Assembly: GCF_000421105.1 (NCBI RefSeq)
Contig: NZ_ATWF01000001.1
Location: forward strand, 1,933,407 to 1,997,406
Origin: Limisalsivibrio acetivorans
Lineage (GTDB): Bacteria > Chrysiogenota > Deferribacteres > Deferribacterales > Geovibrionaceae
Reading direction: 5' to 3'
Length of the DNA stretch: 64,000 nt
Below are positions 48,540 through 57,920 of the stretch, in pieces. Under the pieces are notes generated by a model that worked only from the letters and a program-made list of their open reading frames with translations, made no database searches and was not told the DNA's origin. Positions within the stretch are counted from its first letter, which is position 1, and every line of letters starts with the position of its first letter. A program made the position numbers and the translations under genes.

Positions 48540-49154
48540 ATGCCCCCCTTCATCGGGGATATAGTCGCCGAAACGGACTTTCTCATAGGCGAGGAAAAGA
48601 AGACATGCCACCGTTTCCTCGCCGCAATTAAACTGCGTGAACATCCCTTCGAGCTGATTAACGAACACTCCGAAAAAGAGGATAAGAAACGCATACTCGA
48701 TATGCTTAAAAGCGGTAAAACCGCTGCCCTATTCTCCGATGCAGGAACTCCATGCGTGGCAGACCCCGGTTATGACTTCATTGATGCATGCCATAAAGCA
48801 AACGTTGAAATACTCTCCGTACCAGGGCCCTCTTCCATAACAGCTGCGCTCTCCGTCTCCGGCTTCTACGCCGAAGAGTTCGCATTTCTCGGGTTTCCAC
48901 CAAGAGACAAGAGAAAACGGAAAACTTTCTTCGATGCTCTCAAAGATAGAAAGGAAACCTTAGTCATACTAGAAAGGCCATATGCCCTTAACCGCTTCCT
49001 TGAAGAGCTTAAGATAACCAATAGAGATATCTCACTCTCAATCTCGCTTGGAATGCCCGATGAAAGAACATACCGGGGTAAATCCGGAGAAATACTGGCT
49101 AAACTGCCAGGTAAAATCAAAGCACCCTTCGTTGTGGTTGTGGATAAAGTATAG
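48540..49154 (+). CDS. rsmI: RsmI-like SAM-dependent methyltransferase (tetrapyrrole-methylase fold)
   Basis: Resembles 16S rRNA 2'-O-ribose (C1402) methyltransferase RsmI and its short paralogues: FSDAGTPCVADPGYDFI and VPGPSSITAALSVSGF are diagnostic. From the first ATG the product has 204 residues, but the same frame runs upstream with the family's N-terminal strand (RLWVISTPINGDYKR) back to a TAG at 48462. No ATG, GTG or TTG occurs there; ATC at 48477, behind GGCGGGCAGGA, is a candidate start, inside the end of serS. Translation may be coupled to serS. Confidence 0.82.
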   Translation: MPPFIGDIVAETDFLIGEEKKTCHRFLAAIKLREHPFELINEHSEKEDKKRILDMLKSGKTAALFSDAGTPCVADPGYDFIDACHKANVEILSVPGPSSITAALSVSGFYAEEFAFLGFPPRDKRKRKTFFDALKDRKETLVILERPYALNRFLEELKITNRDISLSISLGMPDERTYRGKSGEILAKLPGKIKAPFVVVVDKV

Positions 49155-49177
49155 TTGCCTTGGCTAATATAATTTAT

Positions 49178-49305
49178 GGAATTTCCATCCATGGAAATTC
49201 CATCGTTGTTCGGGCAGGGAAACCCTGCCCTCTCGCACTTCCGGCTACATAAATTGAATACAATTCAATTTAGTTTCGCCTACAGGGCTTCCATCCATGG
49301 AAGCC
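49178..49305. repeat. CATCCATG-centred palindromes, first pair
   Basis: GGAATTTCC/GGAAATTCC around ATCCAT at 49178-49201 and GGCTTCC/GGAAGCC around ATCCAT at 49286-49305. Same centre, different arms. Relatives at 49350-49374, 49459-49478, 50057-50081, 50167-50186, 50222-50241 and 50285-50311. Confidence 0.9.
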
Positions 49306-49512
49306 AGGCTAATCCTATCTGGGAAATTCATCATCCTGACTCTATCTATGGAATTTACCATCCATGGAAATTCCATCGTTGTTCGGGCAGGGAAACCCTG
49401 CCCTCTCGCACTTCCGGCTACGTGAATTGAGCAGAGCCCAATTCAGCTTCGCCTTCAGAGCCAACATCCATGTTGGCTGATTATGTATCAGCCATAATAA
49501 AAATCCCAAAAT

Positions 49513-49565
49513 GGGTTTTTGAGGGGTTGTTAAGGGGTGGTTTGTTCCCAAAAAGCACCCCTTAA
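49513..49565. repeat. GTTTTTGAGGGGT hairpin element with exchanged stem
   Basis: Leader GGGTTTTTGAGGGGT as at 26.9 kb, but the stem is TTAAGGGGTG (49530-49539) with CACCCCTTAA (49556-49565). The loop keeps TTTGTTCCCAAAAAG. Confidence 0.88.
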
Positions 49566-50325
49566 ATTCTTTTCCATACATGATAAAAATCGAAATTTAT
49601 CACTAATAATTAGGTTTCGTGCTAAAGCACGCCATACTTTTGGCGCAAAAGTATGCAAAACTATTCCCTCAGGGTTTTTAATCCGTCATTGTTATCAGCA
49701 TTTTAATAAAATACTGATAACTGATGACGGTTCCCTCGCTTCGCACTTCCTTTTCCTGAATATTTCCTGATTCTGAGGAGGTTATTAACTTATCACAGTT
49801 AACCGAAGCCATTATTCATACATTCAGCACTAGTTATCGTGCGGGAAATATTCCGGGCGGAAAAGTGAGCACTTGCTCGGCTTAAAAACATTCGGGGAAG
49901 AAAAGAAAGGGACATGGTCACAATATCTTAGTGTCGTGAGTTAAGATTGCTGGCAAAACAGGTTCACACGGGGCACGTTGTTTTGCTCGCACCGGGCACA
50001 TGACAGCATACCTCTGGCGAATTAACCTGGGAAATTCATCATCCTATTTAATCTATGGAATTTCCCATCCATGGAAATTCCATTGCCGCTCTGCTCGGCA
50101 AAGCCTTCGCTCCGCTTACTTCCGGCTACGTGAATTGAGCAGAGCCCAATTCAGCTTCGCCTCCAGAGCCAACATCCATGTTGGCTTTATCCGCTTCAAG
50201 CTCAAACGTATGATTAGCATAAGCTTTCATGGATGAAAGCTCGCTTGCGTAAGTGAGAAGGAAGCCTCTTTCTTCGAACGGCAGAATAATTTCCATGGAC
50301 GGGAAATTATTCAGACAGATAAAGG

Positions 50326-50373
50326 AGTTTTTGAGGGGTGCGGGGAACTTTGTTCCCTAAAAAGTTCCCTGCA
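50326..50373. repeat. GTTTTTGAGGGGT hairpin element
   Basis: Leader AGTTTTTGAGGGG, then a 12-bp stem (one G-T pair) TGCGGGGAACTT/AAGTTCCCTGCA around loop TGTTCCCTAAA. Third stem variant of the family. Confidence 0.87.
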
Positions 50374-50461
50374 GACTTATTATTAAATAATCACATTCGA
50401 AATTTGTCATTGATAACTATTTAGTGAATAGAGATATAAAAAGTCACCCGAGAATAATTGA

Positions 50462-51022
50462 CTATAGATAATGCGAAAGCAATATTTTCAAGCCTATAAG
50501 GATAAGTATGAGACCGCCGGCGATTTCGGCGGTGGTTTGGTATTTAGATGCGACCTTGTTCCCGGCGAGGGTTGCGAAGGCGCTTAGTCCTGCGGTGATG
50601 GCGAAAGTCACGACTGCGAAGAGTATGATCCCGCCCCCCATGGCGGCAACGCTGACCCCTGCGGCGAGTGCATCGATGCTGGTGGCCACGGAGAGGAATA
50701 CGAGCGAGAGTCCCCTGGAAGGGTCTGGAACGTTGTATGGGCATGAGTTGGGGCTGAAGGCTTCTTTGAGTGCTTTTGCACCTATGGCGGCAAGTATGAG
50801 GAATGCGACCCAGTGGCTCCATGATTCGATGTAGGATGCGAAGCCTTTTCCGGCGGCCCAGCCTATTACGGGCATGAATCCTTGGAAGAGCCCGAAGTGA
50901 AAGCTTAGTCGAAAGACGTGTCTTTTGGTGACATTCTCAATAAAAGCACCGCAGCCGACTGAGACGGCGAATGCGTCCATGCTCAGACCTATGGCAACGA
51001 GTATAATTTCGGTGATTCCCAT
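50462..51022 (-). CDS. mntP: Manganese efflux pump MntP
   Basis: A 186-residue inner-membrane protein with six helices in two inverted halves. The paired acidic motifs are LSMDAFAVS (Asp16) in helix 1 and ATSIDALAAGVS in helix 4, both needed for Mn(II) export in studied members. mntP is often controlled by MntR and a manganese riboswitch; I found no yybP-ykoY-like structure in the 113 bp before this gene, and lpxC lies directly upstream on the same strand. Confidence 0.94.
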   Translation of the reverse strand: MGITEIILVAIGLSMDAFAVSVGCGAFIENVTKRHVFRLSFHFGLFQGFMPVIGWAAGKGFASYIESWSHWVAFLILAAIGAKALKEAFSPNSCPYNVPDPSRGLSLVFLSVATSIDALAAGVSVAAMGGGIILFAVVTFAITAGLSAFATLAGNKVASKYQTTAEIAGGLILILIGLKILLSHYL

Positions 51023-51097
51023 TAGCAGAATATAAAGGGTAAGTTGTTTTCAGTCCAGCAGAGAAAGGATTGATTTGAAGGAACGAGGTTTAGATGG

Positions 51098-51130
51098 GCC
51101 CGGAAGCGGTGTAGGCGGCCGCTTCCGGGC
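51098..51130 (-). terminator. Strong hairpin after lpxC
   Basis: GCCCGGAAGCGG (51098-51109) and CCGCTTCCGGGC (51119-51130): a perfect 12-bp GC-rich stem with a 9-base loop, 5 bp past the lpxC stop. No T-run follows, so it may only reduce read-through into mntP or stabilise the message end. Confidence 0.6.
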
Positions 51131-51135
51131 GCAAT

Positions 51136-52044
51136 CTACGATATCCCCTGTGGTTTTAGCTCCAGAATCGTATTAGGAGCGGCCGGATGATCCGGCAGTT
51201 CAATTATAGAGTAGCAATTCGTAGACTCCAGAAGAGTCTTTGCGAAGATATTATTAAGCAGATGACCGGATTTGAAGGCTCTAATGTGTCCATAGATCCT
51301 GTAGCCGAGGAGGGATATATCTCCCACGAGGTCGAGGATCTTGTGCCTTACAAATTCGTTTTCGTACCTGAGTCCGCCGGGGTTCATGACTTCGTCGTTA
51401 TCAATAACAACGGCGTTGTCGAGGCTGCCTCCCCTTGCGAGTCCCATGTTCCAGAGAGCATCCACATCCTTCTTGAAGCCGAAGGTTCTGGCGCTTGCTA
51501 TTTGATCTACGAAGACGTTGTCCGAAAGGTTGAAGAACGCCTTCTGTTCCTGGACAAAGTTATCGTCGAAGGATATCCCGAAGGTTACCTTAAAGAACCT
51601 TGAGGGTATGAGCTCGATCCACTTGTCACCCTTTTCGAGGCGTATCCTTTTCTTAAACTTGAGGTATTTACGCTTCTTATTCAGCTGGCGCACTCCTGCC
51701 TGGTCTATGAGTTTAACCAGGGGCAGGGCACTGCCGTCGAGTATGGGTATTTCTGGTCCGGTAACGTCAACAAGGGCGTTGTCTATACCGAGCCCGTATA
51801 ATGCGGCCATAAGGTGTTCGATTGTGCCGATGTGCTCATGTCCACAGTTTATGGTTGTGGCGAGCTGGGTAGAGGATACGGTGTGCGGAGATGCTTTAGT
51901 ATACTCCGATCCGGTAACATCCGACCTGCGAAACATTATACCAGTTTCGGGAAAGGCCGGGCTGATTGTTACAGATATATCATCACCGCTGTGAAGTCCG
52001 ACTCCCTTAAAGGAGACTTTATTATTAACCGTTGTTTGGAACAT
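51136..52044 (-). CDS. lpxC: UDP-3-O-acyl-N-acetylglucosamine deacetylase LpxC
   Basis: Zinc amidase that commits UDP-acyl-GlcNAc to lipid A synthesis, hence evidence of lipopolysaccharide. 302 residues; zinc ligand in GTIEHLMAALYGLGID, a second His and the Asp in EFVRHKILDLVGD, and the SARTFGF block. It has its own 125-bp leader upstream of dnaB's stop. Other lpx genes are not in the window. Confidence 0.95.
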   Translation of the reverse strand: MFQTTVNNKVSFKGVGLHSGDDISVTISPAFPETGIMFRRSDVTGSEYTKASPHTVSSTQLATTINCGHEHIGTIEHLMAALYGLGIDNALVDVTGPEIPILDGSALPLVKLIDQAGVRQLNKKRKYLKFKKRIRLEKGDKWIELIPSRFFKVTFGISFDDNFVQEQKAFFNLSDNVFVDQIASARTFGFKKDVDALWNMGLARGGSLDNAVVIDNDEVMNPGGLRYENEFVRHKILDLVGDISLLGYRIYGHIRAFKSGHLLNNIFAKTLLESTNCYSIIELPDHPAAPNTILELKPQGIS

Positions 52045-52168
52045 TTATCCTCCAATGCACAGCTTTCTATATGCAATTCCTGTGCCATTGCGAGACCCCC
52101 TTGTGTGGCGGGGTGTTCAGTATTCTGTGTACACTTCCCGCAACACTGGCGGAAAAGTGTATGTATTA

Positions 52169-53515
52169 TTATACACCGTGTTTGTACAAGTCTTTAAAGA
52201 GCATGTATTCCTTTATGAACGTGAGCTTTACGGTTCCGGTGGAGCCGTTTCTGTGCTTGGCGACTATAACCTCGGTAACACCTGGTTCAGCTGTATCCTT
52301 GTGGTACATTTCATCTCTATATAGAAATACGATCAGGTCGGCATCCTGCTCAATGGCACCTGATTCACGAAGATCTGAGATGTTGGGTCTTTTATCCGGT
52401 CTGTTTTCCACGCCCCTGTTCAGCTGAGAGAGGGCGATGATTGGTATATCCAGTTCCTTTGCGAGTGCCTTGAGCGAGCGGGAGATCTCTGCGATCTGCT
52501 GTTCCCTGCTTTCGGTGCCTTTGGCGGAGCCCATGAGCTGAAGGTAATCCACAACGACCATATCCAGCCCGTGCTCCCGCTTAAGTCTGCGGCATTTTGC
52601 CCTTAGTTCTAGTGAGTTAATGGCGGGTGTATCATCTAGATACAGTTTAAGCTCGGACAGTTCGCCTGCGGCGGCAGTGAGGTTCTGCCACTCCTCCATG
52701 GAGAATTTACCCGTTCTCAGCTTATTCGAGTCCACACCGGCCTGAGCCGAGAGTAGACGCTGAACCAGCTGCTGGGAGGACATCTCAAGGGAGAAAAACG
52801 CTACGGTGAAGCTCTCCTGCTCCTTGGGTCTGTATGTGGCGTTCATGGCAAGGTTCAGAGTGAACGCTGTCTTACCCATTCCGGGCCGCCCTGCAACAAT
52901 GATAAGATCCGAACGCTGGAATCCGTTTGTCAGCTCATCGAGATCACGGAAGCCGGAGGGAACACCTGTTGTTTCTTCCTTTCTGTGATAAAGCTTCTCG
53001 AGGACTTCAAAGGTGCGGTGCATATGCTCGCCGATGGCAAGCACATCCGCCTTAAGCTTATCCTCTGCAAGCTCGAAGATCCTTTTCTCTGCGGTTTCGA
53101 CAACATCACGGATATCATCAACCTGCTCGTAGCACATCTCTGTCATATCCGCAGAGAGGTGTATAAGCTGGCGGAGGGTTGATTTCTCTTTGATGATCCC
53201 TGCGTAATACCCCACATTGGCGGAGTTCGGAATTATCTCCACAAGTGATGAGATATACTCAACCCCACCCGCCCTTGCCAGGGTATTGTTATCCGAGAGA
53301 TAGCTTGCAAGGGTAACGATATCCTTCGGCTTCATCTCATCATGCAGTTTTATCAGTACACTGAAAATGTACTGATGCTGGGGATGATAGAAGTCCGAAG
53401 GTGTGAGCGTGTGCATAACCTTATCCGCAGCACGCTCATCGATAAGAAGGGAGGCGAGAACGGCTTGTTCCGCCTCCTTACTATGCGGAGGAACCCGCTT
53501 TATTTCATTCGGCAT
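52169..53515 (-). CDS. dnaB: Replicative DNA helicase DnaB
   Basis: Hexameric 5'-3' helicase of the replication fork. 448 residues: N-terminal collar ([21 protein letters not shown]), RecA-like domain with Walker [11 protein letters not shown], Walker [21 protein letters not shown] and the arginine finger region [15 protein letters not shown] 53515 is preferred to the TTG one codon earlier; it overlaps the end of rplI by 11 bp. rplI-dnaB pairing is common. No intein is present. Confidence 0.96.
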   Translation of the reverse strand: MPNEIKRVPPHSKEAEQAVLASLLIDERAADKVMHTLTPSDFYHPQHQYIFSVLIKLHDEMKPKDIVTLASYLSDNNTLARAGGVEYISSLVEIIPNSANVGYYAGIIKEKSTLRQLIHLSADMTEMCYEQVDDIRDVVETAEKRIFELAEDKLKADVLAIGEHMHRTFEVLEKLYHRKEETTGVPSGFRDLDELTNGFQRSDLIIVAGRPGMGKTAFTLNLAMNATYRPKEQESFTVAFFSLEMSSQQLVQRLLSAQAGVDSNKLRTGKFSMEEWQNLTAAAGELSELKLYLDDTPAINSLELRAKCRRLKREHGLDMVVVDYLQLMGSAKGTESREQQIAEISRSLKALAKELDIPIIALSQLNRGVENRPDKRPNISDLRESGAIEQDADLIVFLYRDEMYHKDTAEPGVTEVIVAKHRNGSTGTVKLTFIKEYMLFKDLYKHGV

Positions 53516-53948
53516 CAACCTCGACCTTAACTTCGGCCTTGATGTCCATGTAGATATTTACCTTAACCTTGTGCTCGCCTATGTCTTTGAGGGGCTCATC
53601 AAGGGCGATATCCTTCTTGTCTACCTCAACACCCTGATTGGCGAGTTCGTCTGCGATCTCCTGGCTTGTGATAGCGCCGTAGAGCTTGCCGGTTTCTCCA
53701 GCCTTTCTGGTGAACTTAATGCCAACGCTGTTGAGTCTTTCAGCGAGCTTCTTAGCCTCTTCGATACGAATCTCTTCGTTCTTCTGCTCTTCTTCCTGAA
53801 GCTTCTCGGCTCTTTCCATGTTGGCCTTGGTTGCGGGAACAGCGAGTCCTTTCTTGTAAAGGAAGTTCTTTGCGTATCCTGCTTTTACGTCCTTTATCTC
53901 ATTTTTCTTTGCTACGTTTTTAACATCCTGAGTGAAAATTACTTTCAT
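53505..53948 (-). CDS. rplI: 50S ribosomal protein L9
   Basis: A 147-residue two-domain protein: N-terminal [10 protein letters not shown]...[17 protein letters not shown] with the L9 signature, a long connecting helix (about 40-80, rich in E and K), and a C-terminal rRNA-binding domain. ATG 53948 with GAGGAG seven bases upstream; the TTG before it is less likely. It overlaps the 3' end of recX by 29 bp and dnaB by 11 bp. rpsF and rpsR, the usual upstream partners, are not here. Confidence 0.96.
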   Translation of the reverse strand: MKVIFTQDVKNVAKKNEIKDVKAGYAKNFLYKKGLAVPATKANMERAEKLQEEEQKNEEIRIEEAKKLAERLNSVGIKFTRKAGETGKLYGAITSQEIADELANQGVEVDKKDIALDEPLKDIGEHKVKVNIYMDIKAEVKVEVDAE

Positions 53949-54327
53949 CAAACAACTCCTCGATTAGTTTATCAATCATTCGGCCCTCAAACCCTCGCCT
54001 CATAAGAAAAGCCCAGGTTTTTTGCCGAACCTTTATTCTATCTTCTCCCGATTTTTTTTCAAGATACTTTTTTCCCGTATCCCTCATTATTCCTTCAATA
54101 TCGATATCTTTTGCATGGGCTGTGTTTTCGATGAAGCCTTCATCAACGAAAACACCCTTCTGTTTAAGGCGTGGAAGTATGTAATAGGGGCCGTATCCTG
54201 AGTTCAGGCGGGAGGCTGTAAAGTTCTCTGCGAACTTCAAATCATCGATGTATCCATAGCCGTGGAGCTTCTCCATACACTCATCCGCTTCTTCACGGCT
54301 GAAGCGGGAGAGGAGTTTCTCCCGCAT
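53920..54327 (-). CDS. recX: RecA regulator RecX
   Basis: Modulates RecA filaments. From the first ATG (54327) there are 135 residues, built of three-helix RecX repeats ([55 protein letters not shown]). The conserved first helices, SPLDYAFRVLAHKDYTEKE, are encoded in frame upstream as far as a TGA at 54412-54414, with no ATG, GTG or TTG. ATT at 54408, preceded by GGGGG nine bases away, is a possible start inside the end of pilT. Lies two genes from recA, as usual. Confidence 0.85.
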   Translation of the reverse strand: MREKLLSRFSREEADECMEKLHGYGYIDDLKFAENFTASRLNSGYGPYYILPRLKQKGVFVDEGFIENTAHAKDIDIEGIMRDTGKKYLEKKSGEDRIKVRQKTWAFLMRRGFEGRMIDKLIEELFDESNFHSGC

Positions 54328-54391
54328 CTCTTTTTCGGTGTAGTCTTTATGAGCCAGAACACGAAAGGCGTAATCAAGCGGGGATTTGGAT

Positions 54392-55525
54392 TTAGTCCTC
54401 TTCCGAATCGGTCATACCCCCAAGCTTCCAATCGCTGTCGTCATCGCTGGAAGAGGAAACGCCCTTAACCTTGAGTGCGAAATCATCCGGTTTCTTAGCC
54501 CACTTCATAGCTTCCTCAAAGGTTACCATGCCGGACTTTACGTGATCCTGCAGGTGTTGATCGAAGCTCTGGGAGCCGTATACGGAACGTCCCTGCTCGA
54601 TGAAGTCGGTTATCTGCTTTGTTTTTGAGCTGTCTGAGATGCATTCCCGTATAGTTCCGTTGCTCACCATTATCTCAACAGCAGCCACACGACCTTTGCC
54701 GTCCACTGTGGGGACAAGTCGTTGGGAAATAACCGCCTTGATGATGCCGGCAAGCTGGAGCCTCACCTGACCCTGCTGATGTGGCGGGAACACGGATATG
54801 ATACGGTTTATCGTCTCCGGTGCATCGAGGGTGTGGAGTGTGGACATAACGAGGTGCCCTGTCTCTGCGGCGTGCATTGCCGTTTCGATGGTCTCCAGGT
54901 CCCTCATCTCTCCCACGAGTATAACATCGGGGTCCTGACGCAGGGCACGCTTAAGAGCCTCGGAGAATCCGTTGGTATCCTGCCCCACCTCCCTTTGGGC
55001 TACGATGCAGTTCTTATCGTTGTGCATGAATTCTATGGGGTCTTCAACGGTGATTACGTTGCATTTTCTGTTTTCGTTGATGTGGTCTATCATAGCAGCG
55101 AGGGTGGTTGACTTACCGGAGCCAGTGATTCCTGTTACGAGAACTAGTCCCCGCTGTTCCATGGATATCTTCTTGATAACATCGGGGAGATTCAGCTTGT
55201 CCACGCTGGGGATACCCACGGGAATGGTACGGAAAACCATGCTTATGACGCCCCTCTGGAGGAAGGTGTTCACCCTGAAACGACCCACCTTGGGGATGGA
55301 GTAGGCGAAGTCCGCCTCTTTATTCTCCTTGAAGCTTCCACGGAGTGCCTGGGGCATAACGGCCTGGGCGATCTTTATGGTGTCCTCTGATGTAACCTTG
55401 GGGAAGCCCTCCAGGTTTTCCAGAGAACCGTGGAGGCGGAGTGTTGGAGGTCTGCCGACCTTGAGATGAAGGTCGCTTGCGCCTTTGGCAACGGATTTCT
55501 GCAGTATCACATTTATATCAAGCAT
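54392..55525 (-). CDS. pilT: Type IV pilus retraction ATPase PilT
   Basis: A 377-residue hexameric ATPase that depolymerises pili for twitching. N-terminal PAS-like domain (KGASDLHLKVGRPP), Walker A GITGSGKSTT, Asp box with ITVEDPIEF, Walker B VILVGEMRDLET, His box TGHLVMSTLHT and a C-terminal SQRLVP region. The acidic Ser/Asp-rich tail (about 355-377) is a little longer than usual. Between recA and recX, a known but not universal placement. Confidence 0.95.
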   Translation of the reverse strand: MLDINVILQKSVAKGASDLHLKVGRPPTLRLHGSLENLEGFPKVTSEDTIKIAQAVMPQALRGSFKENKEADFAYSIPKVGRFRVNTFLQRGVISMVFRTIPVGIPSVDKLNLPDVIKKISMEQRGLVLVTGITGSGKSTTLAAMIDHINENRKCNVITVEDPIEFMHNDKNCIVAQREVGQDTNGFSEALKRALRQDPDVILVGEMRDLETIETAMHAAETGHLVMSTLHTLDAPETINRIISVFPPHQQGQVRLQLAGIIKAVISQRLVPTVDGKGRVAAVEIMVSNGTIRECISDSSKTKQITDFIEQGRSVYGSQSFDQHLQDHVKSGMVTFEEAMKWAKKPDDFALKVKGVSSSSDDDSDWKLGGMTDSEED

Positions 55526-55617
55526 TGGGCTTCCTCCGTTAAAGAGATTACGGGAACCGCACAGACTTTAATGCCGGTATAGCTGTGCAGGCCCCCTTCT
55601 TCATGAGATTATCCTCG

Positions 55618-55645
55618 GGGAGTATTGTTTTTCGAATACTCCCCA
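55618..55645 (-). terminator. Hairpin after recA
   Basis: GGGGAGTATT (55618-55627) and AATACTCCCC (55636-55645) form a perfect 10-bp stem with an 8-base loop, 9 bp past the recA stop. No T-run follows on the minus strand; a weak or factor-dependent terminator. Confidence 0.6.
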
Positions 55646-55654
55646 TATAGGATT

Positions 55655-56671
55655 TTACTCCTCGGGAATCTCTTCTTCAACGGGAATACCGGATTTCTGT
55701 CTTACGAGCCTGTCCAGTTCGTCTGCAACCTCGGGGTTTTCCTTGAGATAGGTTCTTGTATTCTCTTTACCCTGCCCCAGCCTTGTATCGCCGTAGCTGA
55801 ACCAAGCCCCAGCCTTGGTGATTATGCCGTGTTTAACGCCCATGTCGATTATGATGCCTTCACGTGATACACCTTCGCCGTACATGATGTCGAACTCGGC
55901 TGTCTTGAAGGGGGGAGCGACCTTGTTTTTTACAACCTTGGCCATGCCGTGGTTACCCACCTGCTCGTCCTTCTCCTTGAGAGCGGAACTTTTCTTTATG
56001 TCGATACGTACAGAGGCGTAGAATTTAAGGGCGTTTCCGCCTGTGGTTGTCTCGGGGTTTCCGTATACAACGCCTATCTTCGAACGCGTCTGGTTGATGA
56101 AAATAAGTGTGGTTTTGGACTTGTTCACGATGCCGGCAAGCTTACGGAGTGCCTGGCTCATCAGCCTGGCCTGAAGACCCATGTGGGAATCCCCCATCTC
56201 GCCGTCGATCTCTGCTCTGGGAGTTAGTGCGGCAACGGAGTCCACAACGATTATGTCTACTGCACCTGAGCGAACGAGGGTTTCTGCGATCTCAAGGGCA
56301 GCTTCTCCGCTGTCCGGCTGGCTGACGATGAGTGAATCGGTATCAACGCCGATAGCCTTTGCGTAAACGGGATCAAGGGCGTGTTCCGCATCGATGAAGG
56401 CGGCTATTCCGCCGGCCTTCTGTGCCTCTGCAATGGCGTGGAGGCTGATGGTTGTCTTACCGGAGCTTTCGCTTCCGTATATCTCAACGATCCTTCCTCT
56501 GGGTATGCCGCCTATGCCGAGGGCGATATCAAGGGAGAGTATCCCTGTGGGGATAACGGGCATCTTTTCCACAGCTCTCTCGCCGAGGCGCATAACTGCG
56601 CCCTTGCCAAAATCCTTTTCTATCTTGCCCATGGCAAGGTCAAGAGCTTTTAGCTTCTCTGAATTATCCAT
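55655..56671 (-). CDS. recA: Recombinase RecA
   Basis: Strand-exchange protein and SOS coprotease. 338 residues with Walker [14 protein letters not shown]-type motif, [21 protein letters not shown] and the L2 region with [12 protein letters not shown]. The C-terminus is short and acidic (EEEIPEE). I found no clear LexA box in the 28 bp before it, and cinA lies immediately upstream, so transcription may come from the cinA side. Confidence 0.98.
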   Translation of the reverse strand: MDNSEKLKALDLAMGKIEKDFGKGAVMRLGERAVEKMPVIPTGILSLDIALGIGGIPRGRIVEIYGSESSGKTTISLHAIAEAQKAGGIAAFIDAEHALDPVYAKAIGVDTDSLIVSQPDSGEAALEIAETLVRSGAVDIIVVDSVAALTPRAEIDGEMGDSHMGLQARLMSQALRKLAGIVNKSKTTLIFINQTRSKIGVVYGNPETTTGGNALKFYASVRIDIKKSSALKEKDEQVGNHGMAKVVKNKVAPPFKTAEFDIMYGEGVSREGIIIDMGVKHGIITKAGAWFSYGDTRLGQGKENTRTYLKENPEVADELDRLVRQKSGIPVEEEIPEE

Positions 56672-56699
56672 ATTGTATTCCTCCGTAAGAGCCCCCTGT

Positions 56700-57920
56700 T
56701 CAGGACTCCCGTATCATTTTGGTCATTTCGCGAAATACTGTTTTCGCCGTTCTTATTCTAACGCTCTCCCGGTCGCCGGGAAAGAGATTGTGCGTAGTTA
56801 TTATCCTGTCCTTCACCTTGATGGAGATGTATACGGTTCCCACAGGTTTTTCATCGGTTCCGCCGCCGGGTCCGGCTATGCCTGTGACACCAGCGGAGCA
56901 TTCGGTGTTAAGAGCCTTTGCCGCCCCCTCCGCCATCTCTGCGGCTGTTTCTGCGCTGACGGCTCCGTGCTCTATGAGCGTATCCTCTCGTACACCCAGC
57001 ATGCTCATCTTTGCATTGTTGGAATATGTTACGAGGGAGCCTTCGAATACCTCACTGCTTCCGGCGATATTCGTAAGATCCTGACCGAGCATACCCCCCG
57101 TACAACTCTCTGCAAAGGAGACCTTCATCCCCTTTTCCTTGAGTATTCGCACCAGCATGGTGGGGAGATCCTCATCGCCGTAGCCCACGAACTTATCAGG
57201 TAGTCTTCGGCGTATCTCATTGGCGAAGCTTTTGAGAACATCCTCATCGTAACCCCTGAGCTTAATGAGAAGCTCACCTCTGGATACGTTCAGGATACAC
57301 TCAACACCTTCGGGGATGCCGAGATCACGTATAATGTCATCCGCATCGGATTCAGGCAGACCAGCGAGACGCATGTCCAGCATCGCAATCTCCTGCAGAT
57401 CGAAGCGGGTCTTGAGCCAGGGGATCACATGATCCAGAAACATCGGCTTCATCTCGTAGGGTATCCCCGGCATGGAGACGATTACAGCGCCGTTCAGTTC
57501 AACTGCGAACCCGAGAGCTGTTCCATTGTCGTTGGGGAAGAGCGTGCACCCAGCAGGGAGCATAGCCTGGCGGAAGTGCCCCTCCTTCGGTTTAACTCCC
57601 CTTTCAGCGAGCCTGTCTATCATATGCTTCTTCTGGGTTTCGTTCGTTACGTAATCACGCCCCGCCACCTTGGCAACGATCTCTGCTGTGAGATCATCGA
57701 AGGTAGGTCCGAGTCCGCCTGTAGTAAGGATTATCTGATACTTGGAGGACGCCTCCAGCAGAGCATCATGGAGGATCTCGGGATTATCGGGGATAAGGCG
57801 TACATCCGCAGAAGGCGCACCGAAGCGCACCATGTTGGAACCGAGCCATGCGGAGTTTGTATCAACTATGCTCCCCTCAAGGAGCTCACTCCCCACGGCG
57901 AAAATGGCAGTTTTAACCAT
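56700..57920 (-). CDS. cinA: CinA-like protein (molybdopterin-binding domain plus NMN deamidase domain)
   Basis: A 406-residue two-domain protein. N-terminal MoCF/MoaB-like part ([33 protein letters not shown]) is an ADP-ribose/nucleotide pyrophosphatase in studied members; C-terminal part ([34 protein letters not shown]) is the PncC nicotinamide-mononucleotide deamidase. Often next to recA in bacteria, as here (28 bp). It overlaps pgpA by 8 bp. Confidence 0.94.
   Translation of the reverse strand: MVKTAIFAVGSELLEGSIVDTNSAWLGSNMVRFGAPSADVRLIPDNPEILHDALLEASSKYQIILTTGGLGPTFDDLTAEIVAKVAGRDYVTNETQKKHMIDRLAERGVKPKEGHFRQAMLPAGCTLFPNDNGTALGFAVELNGAVIVSMPGIPYEMKPMFLDHVIPWLKTRFDLQEIAMLDMRLAGLPESDADDIIRDLGIPEGVECILNVSRGELLIKLRGYDEDVLKSFANEIRRRLPDKFVGYGDEDLPTMLVRILKEKGMKVSFAESCTGGMLGQDLTNIAGSSEVFEGSLVTYSNNAKMSMLGVREDTLIEHGAVSAETAAEMAEGAAKALNTECSAGVTGIAGPGGGTDEKPVGTVYISIKVKDRIITTHNLFPGDRESVRIRTAKTVFREMTKMIRES

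Larger units (their letters stand above)
49155..50461. repeat. 1.3-kb gene-free block of hairpin repeats
   Basis: No frame here reads like protein. The block is built from short inverted repeats: a mosaic unit of about 156 bp at 49321-49476 and 50030-50186 with a shorter relative at 49176-49307, two GTTTTTGAGGGGT hairpin elements, and single hairpins such as GGGCAGGG/CCCTGCCC (49212-49230 and again at about 49386-49404), CATACTTTT/AAAAGTATG (49633-49655) and a 15-bp stem at 49683-49730. The words CGCACTTCC and CTTCCGGCTAC recur. No transposase, integrase or CRISPR spacing pattern is seen. Confidence 0.88.

Noticed and set aside
49176-49430. Short open frames of 60-85 codons in the gene-free block
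   Set aside because: They are translations of hairpin repeats, lack ribosome sites and do not look like protein.
51023-51097. Manganese riboswitch (yybP-ykoY) before mntP
   Set aside because: No conserved internal loops found; the only clear structure is the hairpin after lpxC.
55865-55880. Further parS in recA (TTCACGTGATACA)
   Set aside because: Four mismatches to the 16-bp consensus; likely chance.
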